The notes beneath the pieces are model-generated. The model saw only the letters and a program-made list of their open reading frames with translations, had not been told where the DNA came from and did not search any database. From Pisaster brevispinus (taxonomy: Eukaryota; Echinodermata; Asteroidea; Forcipulatida; Asteriidae), in the NCBI GenBank assembly GCA_023634235.1, contig JAMKCF010000028.1, positions 2,474,001 through 2,538,000 on the forward strand: 64,000 nt of DNA. The letters run 5' to 3'. Shown here in pieces: positions 34,805 through 46,255 of this stretch. Numbering within the stretch: position 1 is the first letter of the stretch; the number at the start of each line of letters is the position of its first letter. A program made the translations under genes and the position numbers.

Positions 34805-35285
34805 GTACAAATTTTATAAGACCTTTGGACTGGTCTGGTCATTAGTTTACTGGCCAGACTCTAAAATTATTGGCCTCGAGTCTGCGTTTCAACTCATAAT
34901 GATGGCCTTTGCTCCTGCAGGGTTCTGATGTTGCTTGCCACTTGTCAGAATATAGTGTGTGAGAGCTGAATTTAATTTCCAAATAGACACTTTCATCTAT
35001 GTCTAGCTGTTTGTTGGAGGTGAATTTGCCTCGCAATTCAGCTCATACACATTGTCAAAGAACTGTTTTTGTTGCCATCATTAGAGCAGCCAACTCTCCC
35101 TGTTTCTGCGGATAGTTCCCTAAAAATAAATCCATCTTTCCATGTTCAGATAAACAAATTTGAAAATCTCCCCAATTATTTTAGGTTTCCCCCCCCCCCT
35201 GTTCTTCATATCGCCCAGATTATTGTAGAAAATTTCCTTGACTGCAAGATGAAAATGTTGGCAGCTTGACCTTTTAGAGTGGTTG
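30600..35285 (+). repeat. Tandem array of a 1.73-kb unit, about 2.7 copies
   Basis: Unit 2 begins near 32330 and unit 3 near 34059; corresponding points are 1728-1729 bp apart throughout (for example 32281 to 34010). Unit 1 (from about 30600) is more diverged, while units 2 and 3 are nearly identical, so the last duplication is recent. Each full unit contains two 66-nt exon copies and a half MITE beginning CAGGGCTTGAATTT. Unit 3 is cut at about 35285. Confidence 0.9.
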
Positions 35286-35384
35286 TTCGCGTAAAAGATC
35301 TTCTCTTAAAATTGTACACCTCCTAACTAAATTATATTTTCAGCATGTAAATACCTTGTCCTTTTTTCTTGTTGTACCAACCAT

Positions 35385-35500
35385 TTTCAGATTGGAGTGT
35401 GGAGTTCGGAGGTTGGAGTTTGGGGTTTGCAGTTTGCAGTTTGGAAATTGGAGATTTGAGGTTGGTGTTTGGAGATTGGGGCATCTGGTTGATAGCTTCC
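35385..35500 (+). repeat. Degenerate GGAGTTT-type short repeat
   Basis: A purine/T-rich run made of variants of TTGGAG and TTTGGGG (for example GGTTGGAGTTTGGGGTTTGC) immediately before the 12-bp satellite. Confidence 0.65.
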
Positions 35501-36972
35501 AGTTGTAGTCTCAGTTGTAGTCGCAGTTGTAGTCTCAGTTGTAGCCTCAGATGTAGTCTCAGATGTAGTCTCAGATGTAGTCTAAGTTGTAGTCTCAGTT
35601 GTAGTCTCAGTTGTAGTCTCAGTTGTAGTCTCAGTTGTAGTCTCAGTTGTAGTCTCAGTTGTAGTCTCAGTTGTAGTCTCAGTTGTAGTCTCAGTTGTAG
35701 TCTCAGTTGTAGTCTCAGATGTAGTCTCAGATGTAGTCTCAGATGTAGTCTCAGATGTAGTCTCAGATGTAGTCTCAGATGTAGTCTCAGTTGTAGTCTC
35801 AGTTGTAGTCTCAGTTGTAGTCTCAGTTGTAGTCTCAGTTGTAGTCTCAGTTGTAGTCTCAGTTGTAGTCTCAGTTGTAGTCTCAGTTGTAGTCTCAGTT
35901 GTAGTCTCAGTTGTAGTCTCAGTTGTAGTCTCAGTTGTAGTCTCAGTTGTAGTCTCAGTTGTAGTCTCAGTTGTAGTCTCAGTTGTAGTCTCAGTTGTAG
36001 TCTCAGTTGTAGTCTCAGTTGTAGTCTCAGTTGTAGTCTCAGTTGTAGTCTCAGTTGTAGTCTCAGTTGTAGTCTCAGATGTAGTCTCAGATGTAGTCTC
36101 AGATGTAGTCTCAGATGTAGTCTCAGATGTAGTCTCAGATGTAGTCTCAGATGTAGTCTCAGATGTAGTCTCAGATGTAGTCTCAGATGTAGTCTCAGTT
36201 GTAGTCTCAGTTGTAGTCTCAGTTGTAGTCTCAGTTGTAGTCTCAGTTGTAGTCTCAGTTGTAGTCTCAGTTGTAGTCTCAGTTGTAGTCTCAGTTGTAG
36301 TCTCAGTTGTAGTCTCAGTTGTAGTCTCAGTTGTAGTCTCAGTTGTAGTCTCAGTTGTAGTCTCAGTTGTAGTCTCAGTTGTAGTCTCAGTTGTAGTCTC
36401 AGTTGTAGTCTCAGTTGTAGTCTCAGTTGTAGTCTCAGTTGTAGTCTCAGTTGTAGTCTCAGTTGTAGTCTCAGTTGTAGTCTCAGTTGTAGTCTCAGTT
36501 GTAGTCTCAGTTGTAGTCTCAGTTGTAGTCTCAGTTGTAGTCTCAGTTGTAGTCTCAGTTGTAGTCTCAGTTGTAGTCTCAGTTGTAGTCTCAGTTGTAG
36601 TCTCAGTTGTAGTCTCAGTTGTAGTCTCAGTTGTAGTCTCAGTTGTAGTCTCAGTTGTAGTCTCAGATGTAGTCTCAGTTGTAGTCTCAGTTGTAGTCTC
36701 AGATGTAGTCTCAGATGTAGTCTCAGATGTAGTCTCAGATGTAGTCTCAGATGTAGTCTCAGATGTAGTCTCAGATGTAGTCTCAGATGTAGTCTCAGAT
36801 GTAGTCTCAGTTGTAGTCTCAGTTGTAGTCTCAGTTGTAGTCTCAGTTGTAGTCTCAGATGTAGTCTCAGATGTAGTCTCAGATGTAGTCTCAGATGTAG
36901 TCTCAGATGTAGTCTCAGATGTAGTCTCAGATGTAGTCTCAGTTGTAGTCTCAGATGTAGTCTCAGTTTTTA
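35499..36972 (+). repeat. 12-bp satellite TTGTAGTCTCAG / ATGTAGTCTCAG, about 120 copies
   Basis: A nearly perfect array with one main variable position (T or A). The two variants occur in runs: short runs of the A form (3, 6, 10, 9 and 7 units) alternate with long runs of the T form. Because 12 is a multiple of 3 and the frame lacks stops, an open frame of 534 codons arises that reads (CSLS)n or (CSLR)n. I treat the frame as a by-product: there is no start context, no domain and no exon signal around it. Confidence 0.9.
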
Positions 36973-36974
36973 GT

Positions 36975-39264
36975 TTCTAGTTCAACCAAAAGCCTGCATA
37001 CACTTCCTCTCCTCCAAGCAGACTGCGGCTGTCAGATCCTCTTTACTCCTCCACCAGATTTTGCGCTTCTTGACATTCCTGGGCCTGTGATACCCGATGC
37101 TGACTGAGAGCGACATTATTTGAGGTACTTTTCATCAAGTTACTGTTAATGTCATTTGTTATATATTTGAGTGTACAGCCTTTTGATTTTTTTGCACAGA
37201 GCGGAGCATTCTCTGAGGCATGGGTCAGTAGACTTACCAGGTCATTCAATGTCATAAAGATGTGTGCATGCTCAGTACTGTCAACAGTAGAAGATATCAC
37301 AGTATGTTTGCTGCCACCTAGAGTTCCAATGATGTAAACTGGAAATAAATCTTCTCTTAGTAATTCTATTGGCTTTTGGAAGAGTACTTTCATTCCCTCT
37401 TGATGGTATCTGACATCCACAAAATGTCAACCAACATTTTCTAGAAAAGTGCTAATAACAAGTTAATGTCTGCTAACCTTTCCCGCTTATGTAAATTTCA
37501 GAGTGCAGCAAGGTCCTGACCGCTGACTGAGGAGCCTTCCAGTCTGTCAACTTCCATGGTGGGAAGCTTCACAACTGACTACTTCAAGGTCAGAATGTAA
37601 CTCCTCAACATTTCAACAACTTTTGAAATATTTTCCAAATATTTCCCATTGAAATTTATTGGCTGAATCTTTGTTCATGCTTAGGTTCAAGAGATCAATC
37701 TTCAATAACCTGCCTACACTTTTTTTGTTCATAAAGCAATTTTCAATCAATTTGTTTTAGAGACATCACAATGCTGAAAGATCTTATATTTTTAATCATA
37801 AAAAATGCAAATATTTATTTGGCAAATCCACTAATGGTGAAACAATTTTCCTTTTTTCCCCCACTTCTAAAAAAATGTTTTTTTAAAAGACCTTCAGATG
37901 TATTTTTGACAATTCTTGATTTTATTGTCTGAATTACAGCCGAGTGATTTGACGACAGGCCAGAACGTCAACCTGTGCAGCCAGCTTGGCCCTATGGACC
38001 GGTCATCCATCGGGAGTGAAGTCCTGCTGGAGTTTGTCTCTGATGAAACGAACTATTTCCCAGGATACTCAGCTGATCATACAGTGTTGCCATGGGTCCC
38101 TGACTCTCCAGGTTTGTTGAGAAATGGGTGTTAATCTGTGTATGCAGTTAACGTACATTATTTTCCTTCATGCATGACGCGGCTTATCTGACTCCAAATG
38201 TTCAACAAAAATCACTGCCTCTTAACTATTGATGGGCCTTATCTGGTATCACTATAGATCACTGTGATGATAACTGTGGGAAAATGAAACTTATCCTGTG
38301 AAATAAGCCTTTCATTTGCTCAGGTAATGTTGTCACATTATTTAAAATAACACAGTGTGTAGTTATGAAGTGTATTTTTTAGGGGTTTACTGTAGTTTTA
38401 AGGTAAGCAGCTGTACATGAGATTGGACCTTTATTAGCCTATTAGCACAAAAAAAAATGGGAAAAAAATGATATGCGCGCAGTATAAAATAACTGAGCAG
38501 AAATAGATTATCAGCCATAACGTCCTACTTAATTAGGTTGTTACGCCTGGTACCTAACTGTACCTAACTGTTTATCATCCCTGTGATATTCAGGTATTTT
38601 TCGTCTATCATTAAGGTAAACATGCTACCAGTGTGTCCGACCTGGTTTCTCCTATCAGGATGTTTGAGTGTTAAACTAGGCTTTCTGCTTGTTAATCTTG
38701 CTTGGCTGAGATGTACAACAAAAACCCACTCCAACAGCTTTATTCCATGTACATGTCTTTGTAGCTCCTTGCCTTTAACTTCAACAAATTTCTCCATCCT
38801 ACAATCTAAACTGATTTCAGATGCAATTCCTACCTTTAGTTCCCTGAGTTATTCTTATCTTGTACGTAACCTGTTACCAAGAGTGGCTTTTAGCCATGTT
38901 TTAGGCAAACGTGCATTAAAGCTATACAAAAACACAGGGTCGTAACTTGATAGGTCGAAAGTTCATATCTAACACACTATAGCAAGCACACAATTTGCTG
39001 CACGCGATAAGGTCGTATTTCACTTAATTTTTGTTTGCGTTCACTTATTGCACTACTCAAAAAATTTAATCGCAACCTGGCTCCACTGACATAGTGAAAT
39101 CTTTTCTTTTTTGTGTGTGTTCAGAAGCGTCTGTCTTCTGTGGGGATGCAAACACTTTCACTTGGATCTCGGAGGGGAGTGAAGTCATCGAAATTCCCAA
39201 ACTGACGACGACGAGTGTTTCCAAGATTGCAGAGAGCCTGAGAGAAGGAGACATTTTCCTGTAA
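36975..39264 (+). pseudogene. CUB-domain protein, rearranged second copy
   Basis: Three pieces match copy 1 but in changed order: about 36985-37124 (CUB first half; its TGC codon is now TGA, giving PDAD-stop-ER), then 37940-38111 (second half: LLEFVSDE, YFPGYSADHTVLPW, ending at a good CAG|GTTTGT donor), then 39125-39264 (ASVFCGDANTFTWI and SEVIEIPKL). The exon matching 23872-24068 is deleted: text jumps from CTATCATTAAG straight to GTAAACATGCTACC. The last exon has also lost its first ~25 bases. With a premature stop, a lost exon and permuted order this copy cannot encode the same protein. Confidence 0.6.
38610..38960 (+). mobile_element. LINE 3' terminal fragment (paralogous to 24262-24600)
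   Basis: Shares GTGTGTCCGACCTGGTT, TTCTGCTTGTTAATCTTGC, SNSFIPCT-coding text and CCAAGAGTGGCTTTTAGCC with the copy in the first CUB segment. Confidence 0.65.
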
Positions 39265-39764
39265 AGTGTCGGACATCAGGGTGGTTGGACGGCAGCTTTT
39301 TTCTATGTATAAACTGAATGTATTTATTTCTGTATAATTTATTATCTGCTTGTCGTCCGTCCGACCAGGTTCATATTGTAATATTATTGTTAATAATAAT
39401 AATAATAATTATGTGTAATACTTTAAATGGAATGCATGGGGGTGTTGACTGCGGTTTGGCTGGTGGGATTCAACTTGGAGGCATAGGTTTGTGAGTTTGT
39501 TGTGTGAATGATGATGATTAGTGGGCCCTGTGTGTTAGGTAACTTATGCCTTCTTGCCCATCCAGTGTCATGCTTTATATTCTATGTTCTACGATCACGC
39601 ACTCATGCATTTGCTTTTTTTAGATGATAATTATTTGCTAGAGACAGAATATTTAGGAGTTGCCTTCATTTGTATTGACATTTTATTGACATACTTGCAT
39701 TGTATAAGATAATTAATTGTACATGTATGTGTTTTATTTTCTGCCTGCACAACTCTCAACAGTT

Positions 39765-40015
39765 TTTTTGCAGGTGTTTACAGAGAGAATAAATCCTGGC
39801 CAGATCCAGAGTCAACATCCACTAGCTGGATACACCCGTGTGGGACGTCACTTCAATGTTCCTAATCACTCCATTTCTGTCATAATTACAGGGCTTTATG
39901 AGGCACTAGGAAACCACAGAGACTGTTCGTCTGAGTAGGGAGAAGCTATGGATAATGCGTCTCCAGACCATTCAACCCCATGGTCTAAATCATCCAAGAA
40001 GGAAATGTCTAATAA
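39765..40015 (+). mobile_element. Penelope-like element C-terminus (paralogous to 25480-25735)
   Basis: Encodes INPGQIQSQHPLAGYTRV then GRHFNVPNHSISV, and, after small frameshifts, YEALGNH and REKLW with PHGLN; TAATAA follows. More damaged than the first copy. Confidence 0.65.
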
Positions 40016-40099
40016 CTTTTTGTCTTTACTATCTCCTTTTTATCACAGATTCTCCTCTCCAGTCTGCCTCATTCACTAATCAATTACTTTTCTCTCCCT

Positions 40100-41165
40100 G
40101 TATATTCAGTTTGCGGTAACACCATGTGTATATCTACTATCTATGTAGATTTGTTCTTGTAGAACTAGGTCTTGCTTTTTATTCTACTGCCGCGGAGTAG
40201 ATTTTGGAAATCGGGAGACTACTTCAGGAGACTACTTAGTTCTCAAATGAACTGTCCAGCTTATTAGCTACTACCTGGGCGGAGGGTAGGAAATCGGCTG
40301 GGACTACTACTTTAGCTTAATAGTGGATCGGATCAAGGGGACTTCTTGTTATTAACTTTACTGCCGCGGAGTGAGTTCTTATTTGGTCTCAACGTTTCGA
40401 CTAGCTATCTCTAGTCATCGTCATCGCCGTTGAGACCAAATAAGAACTCACTCCGCGGCAGTGAAGTTAATAACGAAAAGTCCCCTTGATCCGATCCACT
40501 ATCAAGCTAAAGTAGTAGTCCCGGCCGATTTCCTACCCTCTGCCCAGGTAGTAGCTAATAAGCTGGACAGTTCTTTTGAGAACTAAGTAGTCTCCCGAAG
40601 TAGTCTCCCGATTTCTAAAATCTTCTCCGCGGCAGTAGAATAAAAAGCAAGACCTAGTTCTACAAGAGACTACTTAGCTCTCAAAAGAACTGTCCAGCTT
40701 ATTAGCTACTACCCGGGCGGAGGGTAGGAAATAGGCCGGGACTACCACTTTAGCTTGATAGTGGATCGAATCAAGGGGACTTCTCGTTATTAGCTTCACT
40801 GCCGCGAAGTGAGTTCTTATTTGGTCTCAACTGCGATGACGATGATTAGAGCAAGCTAGTCGAAACGTTGAGACCAAATAAGAACTCACTCCGCGGCAGT
40901 AAAATTAATAACGAGAAGTCCCCTTGATCCGATCCACTATCAAGCTAAAGTAGTAGTCCCGGCCGATTTCCTACCCTCCGCCTGGGTAGTAGCTAATAAG
41001 CTGGACAGTTCTTTTGAGAACTAAGTAGTCTCCTGAAGTAGTCTCCCGATTTCCAAAATCTTCTCCACGGCAGTAGAATAAAAAGCAAGACCTAGTTCTT
41101 TAAGAACAAATCTAGATAGCTAGTACATATACACATGGTGTTACCGCAAACCGAACATACATGTA
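40100..41165. mobile_element. Double fold-back: left-right-left-right arms
   Basis: Arms alternate: left 40100-40400, right 40425-40665, left 40665-40835, right 40865-41165. At the first turn GGTCTCAACG and CGTTGAGACC face each other around GACTAGC / CTAGTCA motifs. Compared with 25873-26607 this locus has an extra inverted unit. Confidence 0.85.
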
Positions 41166-41760
41166 TATTTATACTTCACACATGCAAAGCCTTAAAAAGT
41201 TTTCTCTCCCTCTTCAAATCATTTATTTTGTCCTTTGTTTTCCTTACCTTTTGTGGTCAAACCAGCCCCTCCCCCAACCCCCTTTTGTTTTCCTCCTCTC
41301 TGTTCATCCTGCCTCCCTCTCTGTTTGCTTTCATTTCTAACATCTATGTCCACTCGACTGCTTTTTTTACACCTGTATTGTTATGTTGTTACCTGTTTAT
41401 GTTTGTAGTCTTGTCATTTAGCCTTTGAGAAAGACTCTGCTGAGGTCAAAACGTCAGGCCACTAACTATTTTTTTAATGTAGTAGTTCATCCATGATTTT
41501 TAGAGCCAACTTGTAATAGGTTTTTGCTGAGGATATTTTATCCATGCATAATTATTTGTTTTTAGATATTGTTGTATTGCCATTAATAATAAGTCATTGC
41601 TGTGTATTGTGTATTGTGTGCTGGAGGATTAAAAATAGTACAGGAGATTGTTTTATAATTTGTGACGTCATCGTGGTGTTTTTTGTTGTTGGTGTGTTCT
41701 GGTGGTGCTCGTCCTTTTTAAATAGAGGTCCAGCCTCCTTCCCGTGTCTCTAGTTGCAAC
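41166..41760. other. Right part of second segment copy; no gene
   Basis: Matches 26620-26890 and the edge near 28190-28230, with the 27.1-kb LINE remnant and adjoining DNA absent. Contains C-rich stretches and the hammerhead-like GGTCAAAACGTC motif at about 41444. Confidence 0.5.
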
Positions 41761-41860
41761 AATAAAGTCCTGAGCCGTTTTAGTATGATGTTTTTGCAGT
41801 AAGCACGATAGAGTTGCAATGATCGTTTGTGGTTTGCAAGCGTGTAAGTACTCGACATCT

Positions 41861-42268
41861 AATAATAATGGCTTATATAGCGCTCATATCCGTCACTCAG
41901 TGACGCTCAAGGCGCTTCAACATTAATTTCCTGCAAGGTATGTGGGGCTTCATTTGAAGTATGATACCTACTCTTTTACATAGCACCATGTAATGGTTTA
42001 CAAGGTGCTGTGGTGCAATATGCAGCCAATCAAACCAGGAATACCGGGGCGAACCCCTTCTCTTTTCGATAAGTGTACTGGGTTCTTTTACGTGCATTAC
42101 ACAACACACGGGCCAACGGCTTTACGTCCCATCCGAAGGACGAAGCAATAATGGTTAAGTGTCTTGCTTAAGGACACAAGTGTCGTGACCGGGACTCGAA
42201 CCCACACCCTGCTGAGTCGGAAACACCAGAGCTTGAGTCCGGTGCTCTTATCCGCTCGGACACGCCAC
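41861..42268 (-). repeat. tRNA-Leu-derived SINE (family 2), best copy
   Basis: On the minus strand it opens with a tRNA-like head: A box GTGTCCGAGCGGATAAGAG, an anticodon arm whose loop CTCAAGC carries CAA (Leu), a long variable arm and B box GGTTCGAGTCCC. The body (GGGTTCGCCCCGG, CATTACATGGTGCTATGTAA) runs to TAATAATAATGG-complement at 41861. Copies: 10655-11046 and, interrupted by a MITE, 49536-49975 and its duplicates. Confidence 0.8.
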
Positions 42269-42678
42269 GTCTAACGGACCATCGACCAACATGATGCCAT
42301 GCGCCTGCGCATGTGTTGTGACACTGCCACGGGTTGAAGTCTGCTGATTGTGTAGAATAGTAGGCAAGGTCAGGTCGTGTTTTTGACAAACTTGGAGCCG
42401 ATGGTCAGGTTAAACAGTGGTTACGAAGCAGAGAATGGGGGTGGGAGGTTGGTATAGGGACAGAGAAACGGAAGCCCGGTTTGGGTGACCTAGATCAAGG
42501 TCAGAATGACGTCAAAGTTCATGTGGTATTATAATACTGCCTGTCAATTTTTCACCAATAGAGGGCTGCTTCCGCAAATCATTAAAACTGATAACAAATG
42601 ACCATATAGCTTCTATTTCAGACACTCACTGGCAAAGCTATATGTGGAAAAAGTTGATCCCTTTAGTTTACTGACCTG

Positions 42679-42924
42679 GCCCAATTTCATGGCTCTGCTT
42701 ACCGTAAGCAAAGAATCGGCGCTTATGGAAGCAGGGAGTTCTTTGCTTACGTCAAGCATATTTCACGGGTTAGCAGAGAATTTTGCTTGTGCGCGTGCGT
42801 ACTCCACATTTCAAGACATTCTTGGCTTACACAGCTAGCGGAGAAATTCGGTGCCTGCAGAGTAAGCGGAGAATGGTGATTGTAAGCGCAGAGTTCGGCG
42901 GTAAGCAGAGCCATGAATTTGGGC
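42679..42924. mobile_element. MITE with GCCCAATTTCATGGCTCTGC termini
   Basis: Begins GCCCAATTTCATGGCTCTGC-TTACC and ends GGTAAGCAGAG-CCATGAATTTGGGC, an almost perfect terminal inverted repeat of about 25 bp. Related to the 49751-49925 family by its outer 12 bases. Confidence 0.7.
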
Positions 42925-43254
42925 TCGGAGATGACAGACCAGGAACCCCCCTATCTAATAATTATGCTTCTATGGGACCCCTAAAACAAGTGTGCAAAGT
43001 TTGGTGCTTTAATCCGGCGTGTCACGATTTTTTCATTAAGCCCCTGGACTAATAGGTAAGAAGAGGTGTAGGTCCTATGAAGATAAAAGAGTGAACGGGT
43101 TGGCTGGAGGGTTGTTAATAGAATAAATGGGAAAACCAACACTTGAAAGTAAAAATGTTTTATAGAGGGATATAAAATCCAGGTGTTTTACGAACAGATT
43201 TACCATGTGGTGATCGTCAACGTTCGAGTTTTCATGGGATACCGTATAGATGGA

Positions 43255-43420
43255 AAATGGGGTTGTTATAACTGTGCGTAATTAACCACTGATTAGAGGA
43301 CCAAATTAGACAGCTCAAAAGTTTGGTGTGCCCAGTGTAACAGTCTTCAAGACTCTGGGCTTTAACTTACACTTTAACTCAAAACGAAGAGTAGGCTACA
43401 AATTCTTTTCAAAATATGTT
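43255..43420. repeat. Copy of the 28.6-29.5 kb repeat family
   Basis: Carries TGGAAAATGGGGTTGTTATA, AATTAACCACTGATTAG, ACCAAATTAGACAGCTC and GTGTGCCCAGTGTAACAG, matching the cluster at 28561-29470 in inverted orientation. Confidence 0.55.
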
Positions 43421-43828
43421 TTAGTATTATTTAAAGCCTATCAATCAAGTAGGCCCTACATAACAAGAAGACATCCGCATACGCATATTGTCTCTGGCTC
43501 ATTTTCTAGCATTCACCAATGTTGTTTTCTTTGTTTAAAGTTTTGGAATGATTTTATAGCTATAGAATGTCAATATTCTTAAATAAAAATTGTTAATTTA
43601 TAACCAGTTTTTCAGTTTTCGTTCGGATAAAATAAGGGATTCACCGACAGAAAGTAGCCAAATGAGAGTTTTTTCACCTCCCTGTACTGCATGTGTTTTA
43701 ATTTTCTTATTGAAGTCACCGCAGCTCAGTAGACGCCATTTTGAAACACCCGTAACAACCACACAAACAGCGTGGGGCATGCACATCTGTGCAGATAATC
43801 CTGTTTTTAGCCGAAATTATTTAGCAAA

Positions 43829-43896
43829 ATGCCTACTTGTGCGGCATTAAACTGCACTAACAGATACTCCCGTGGATGTGGAAAGACATACCATCT
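43829..43896 (+). CDS. First exon of a THAP zinc-finger protein
   Basis: ATG at 43829 encodes MPTCAALNCTNRYSRGCGKT-YHL and stops at a strong CT|GTAAGT donor. THAP domains (C2CH DNA-binding modules of transcription factors and P-element-type transposases) begin at the N-terminal Met with M-P-x-C-x4-C-x-N-R and normally continue GKTFHRFP. The rest of the zinc finger (second Cys-His pair and the AVPTIF motif) would be in later exons, none of which I find in the next 4 kb on this strand. It may be a real gene start with a long intron or an orphan fragment. Confidence 0.65.
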
Positions 43897-45300
43897 GTAA
43901 GTATCTATCTATTTTTCGTGAATGTTTATTTTAGGGGAATTTCAGGCTGACATATGAATTTGTCATGTAAACTTTCTGTTGAATACATTCGCCGGTTCGC
44001 GCGCGCATTTGTTACGGGTACAAATTTACTGGAAAACACAAGTTTGGTGGATAAATGCAATCATATCTCTGGAACCCTTTATCGTACAAACTAGTTCAAA
44101 ACGGTAAAATAGTCTTGAATATCTACTCCTTCGTCATGTCATATTTATTTTACATTCAGAAAACATTTTGCCACGTCATTTTGAGGGTTTTACGTCCAGT
44201 CTTGGTCAATTTTGTATGGAGAAATTCCTAAAGTCTACCTAATCTAGCCACATGAGGGCTCTTATGTTAACTTATTTCAGCAACCCGACGGCTAATTGCT
44301 TAGTTCAAAATGGATTTGGGAAGTGTACATCCTGACCAAAACACTGCTCTAACAATTTTTCTGATTAGACAAGTTTTTCCAACGTCATTTTTTAGTTGAA
44401 ATTCAGACCAATGAAAAGTTATTTCACAGCTTCAAAACAGCCGTTGCTATTAAACATCTGTGTCCAAACTTCCGCAGTGTCAACTCTAAAACTCCAACGC
44501 ATGTTTCTAAAATGGTAAATTCATGCACTTTTTTTTATCGGAAGGTTTAACTGGAAAAACTTATATGAACAGAATCATTAATGTAAACATTTTGTTCTAC
44601 ATATGGAAAAGTTTCATTGCAGTCAGTCTCAAATAATCAGTTGTGTGTGTGCGTGACCTTCTGACTACACCACGCATCCACTGAACGATGTCAACACACA
44701 TTCATGTGTTATGCATATAGCCCATGTGTGTAGACCATGCCCTTGTGGTCAAAACCGACGAGTCCATTTTGGCAGACGGGTAAATTGCAAGGTCTAACTC
44801 CAATAAACAAAACTACACACAATGTAAGTTGCTTGTGTTTCAAGGCTGGCAAAGTACATTTTATTAAATACACAACAATGAAAATATATAACAGCTACAA
44901 AACATAATATCAATTTACTAAAGTATAGAACATACTGAGGCTTTGGCATGTTAGCTGAGTGAAACATTTCTGACAATTTTAAAAACCATAATAGCAACTT
45001 GTTTGGTAGATACAGAAATACATGTAACTTCATTACAACTTTACAAGAGTTCCACAATGGCAAGTGTATGCATAAGTAAACCTTTGAATCATATTAAACT
45101 GTGACCCTTGATGGCAATATTATATAGTAATAAGTTGTTTACCTCAAGATTTACAACATGTGTATATTCTGAACTAGCCTGTGGTAGCCCTTGCACAAGC
45201 AAAACAACACAGGCAAGAGCAGTTACTGTCTCAATCCATACAGTGCTCAACTTGACCATGGTGAAAGTTACACTTACACATCAATAGGAGTTAAGCTTTA
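43897..45300. other. No exon recognised
   Basis: AT-rich sequence searched for continuation of the THAP domain without success. No strong repeat structure. Confidence 0.4.
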
Positions 45301-45306
45301 TAGGAG

Positions 45307-46255
45307 TCACTCATTTTGAACATTGATGTTTGAAACAAAGTTTTGGAAGTCCTTCTTGTTGCCAAGCTGGCGTTGAAATTTCAGGAGAAGTGAAAATCCT
45401 TGGTGCTTGAAGTGTGGAGTTTCTTCAACAGAATACTCTTCAAGGGGTTTCCGTTCAACAAGATGGAATGACGATGTCCCTTCCCTGATGTAGGAAAAGT
45501 CCCCGGCCTTATTAAACATACGGTAGTACCACTGGTCAGGGCTCGAATTTGGGGAAAAAATCCACAAGACCCCTGGGCTTGTAGCTCAAAACTTTTACTG
45601 GACCAGAACATTTGTTACAAGACCGGACTCAAAATGAAAAGAACACTCTACACAGTTTCACATTTGAGTTGTTTTTTGTACCAAGCACTAAGAGAAGAAT
45701 TATCAAGTTTTTCTTGTGGGTAATACTTCAATACTCAATTGATCAGTTTAATTTAAAAATACAGTGACGTGTTATTATTAAAAAACACAAGACCTCCGGA
45801 CTTGTACAGTCATAAGTTTACTGGCCCGACACTAAAATCACTGGCCTCGGGCCTGCGGTCCAGTGTCAAATTCGAGCCCTGCTGGTACCCTAGAACTTGA
45901 CTAAAGTCCTGAAAGTTGTTCACAATAACAGTTTCTTTTTTCGATGGATGGGGTTGCACGAACCGACTTAAGTCCTCGTAGATGTCTTTTACGACAGCAA
46001 ACGAAGTTCAACGAAACTGTTTACCTTTCGTTGACCATGTGGCAGCTCCTTAATAACAAATTGGAGATTTTTGTAGAACAGTTTTTTTGCTGCCTCATCA
46101 GAAGAAAGGAACTCTGCAGGAATGTCTATAACATCAGCAGCATCCCTCCATTCTTCGTACTTCTTTTGCCAACCAGTGTAGTGAACGTATACTTTTAAGA
46201 TGCGGTCTTCTAATTTTGAGTCAATAAGAGGGTACAAATCGAAGATGACCACGAC
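45307..46255 (-). pseudogene. Chromo-barrel-like ORF, frameshifted and split by a MITE
   Basis: Minus-strand coding text starts near 46255 (VIFDLYPLIDSKLEDRIL), has a KVYVHYTGWQKKYEEWRD motif like chromo-barrel/Tudor-knot domains (HYxGWxxKYDEW), then DAADVIDIPAEF, and continues to VNSFVELRLLS. A frame change follows at about 45987, then KDIYEDLSRFVQPHPSKK and FQDFSQVLGYQ. There the MITE 45537-45881 intrudes; beyond it the text resumes as WYYRMFNKAGDFSY and runs to TGA at about 45308 (INVQNE). Removing the insertion rejoins the codons exactly. No start codon or upstream exon is evident. Function unknown; similar motifs occur in chromatin readers and in some transposon-borne proteins. Confidence 0.55.
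45537..45881. mobile_element. MITE with CAGGGCTCGAATTTG termini and CTGGT target duplication
   Basis: The ends CAGGGCTCGAATTTG and CAAATTCGAGCCCTG are perfect inverted repeats. The 5-bp CTGGT occurs at 45532-45536 and 45882-45886. Collapsing one copy restores an open frame in the interrupted gene, which confirms the boundaries. Confidence 0.9.

Noticed and set aside
35369..36973. 534-codon open frame as a cysteine/serine-rich repeat protein
   Set aside because: The frame is a direct consequence of a 12-bp satellite without stops in that frame; no domain, signal or exon context supports translation.
40390..40440. Complete hammerhead ribozyme at the fold-back turn
   Set aside because: A 10-bp closing stem and the GAAA box are present, but no stem I hairpin or cleavage triplet can be placed; only a degenerate core is claimed.
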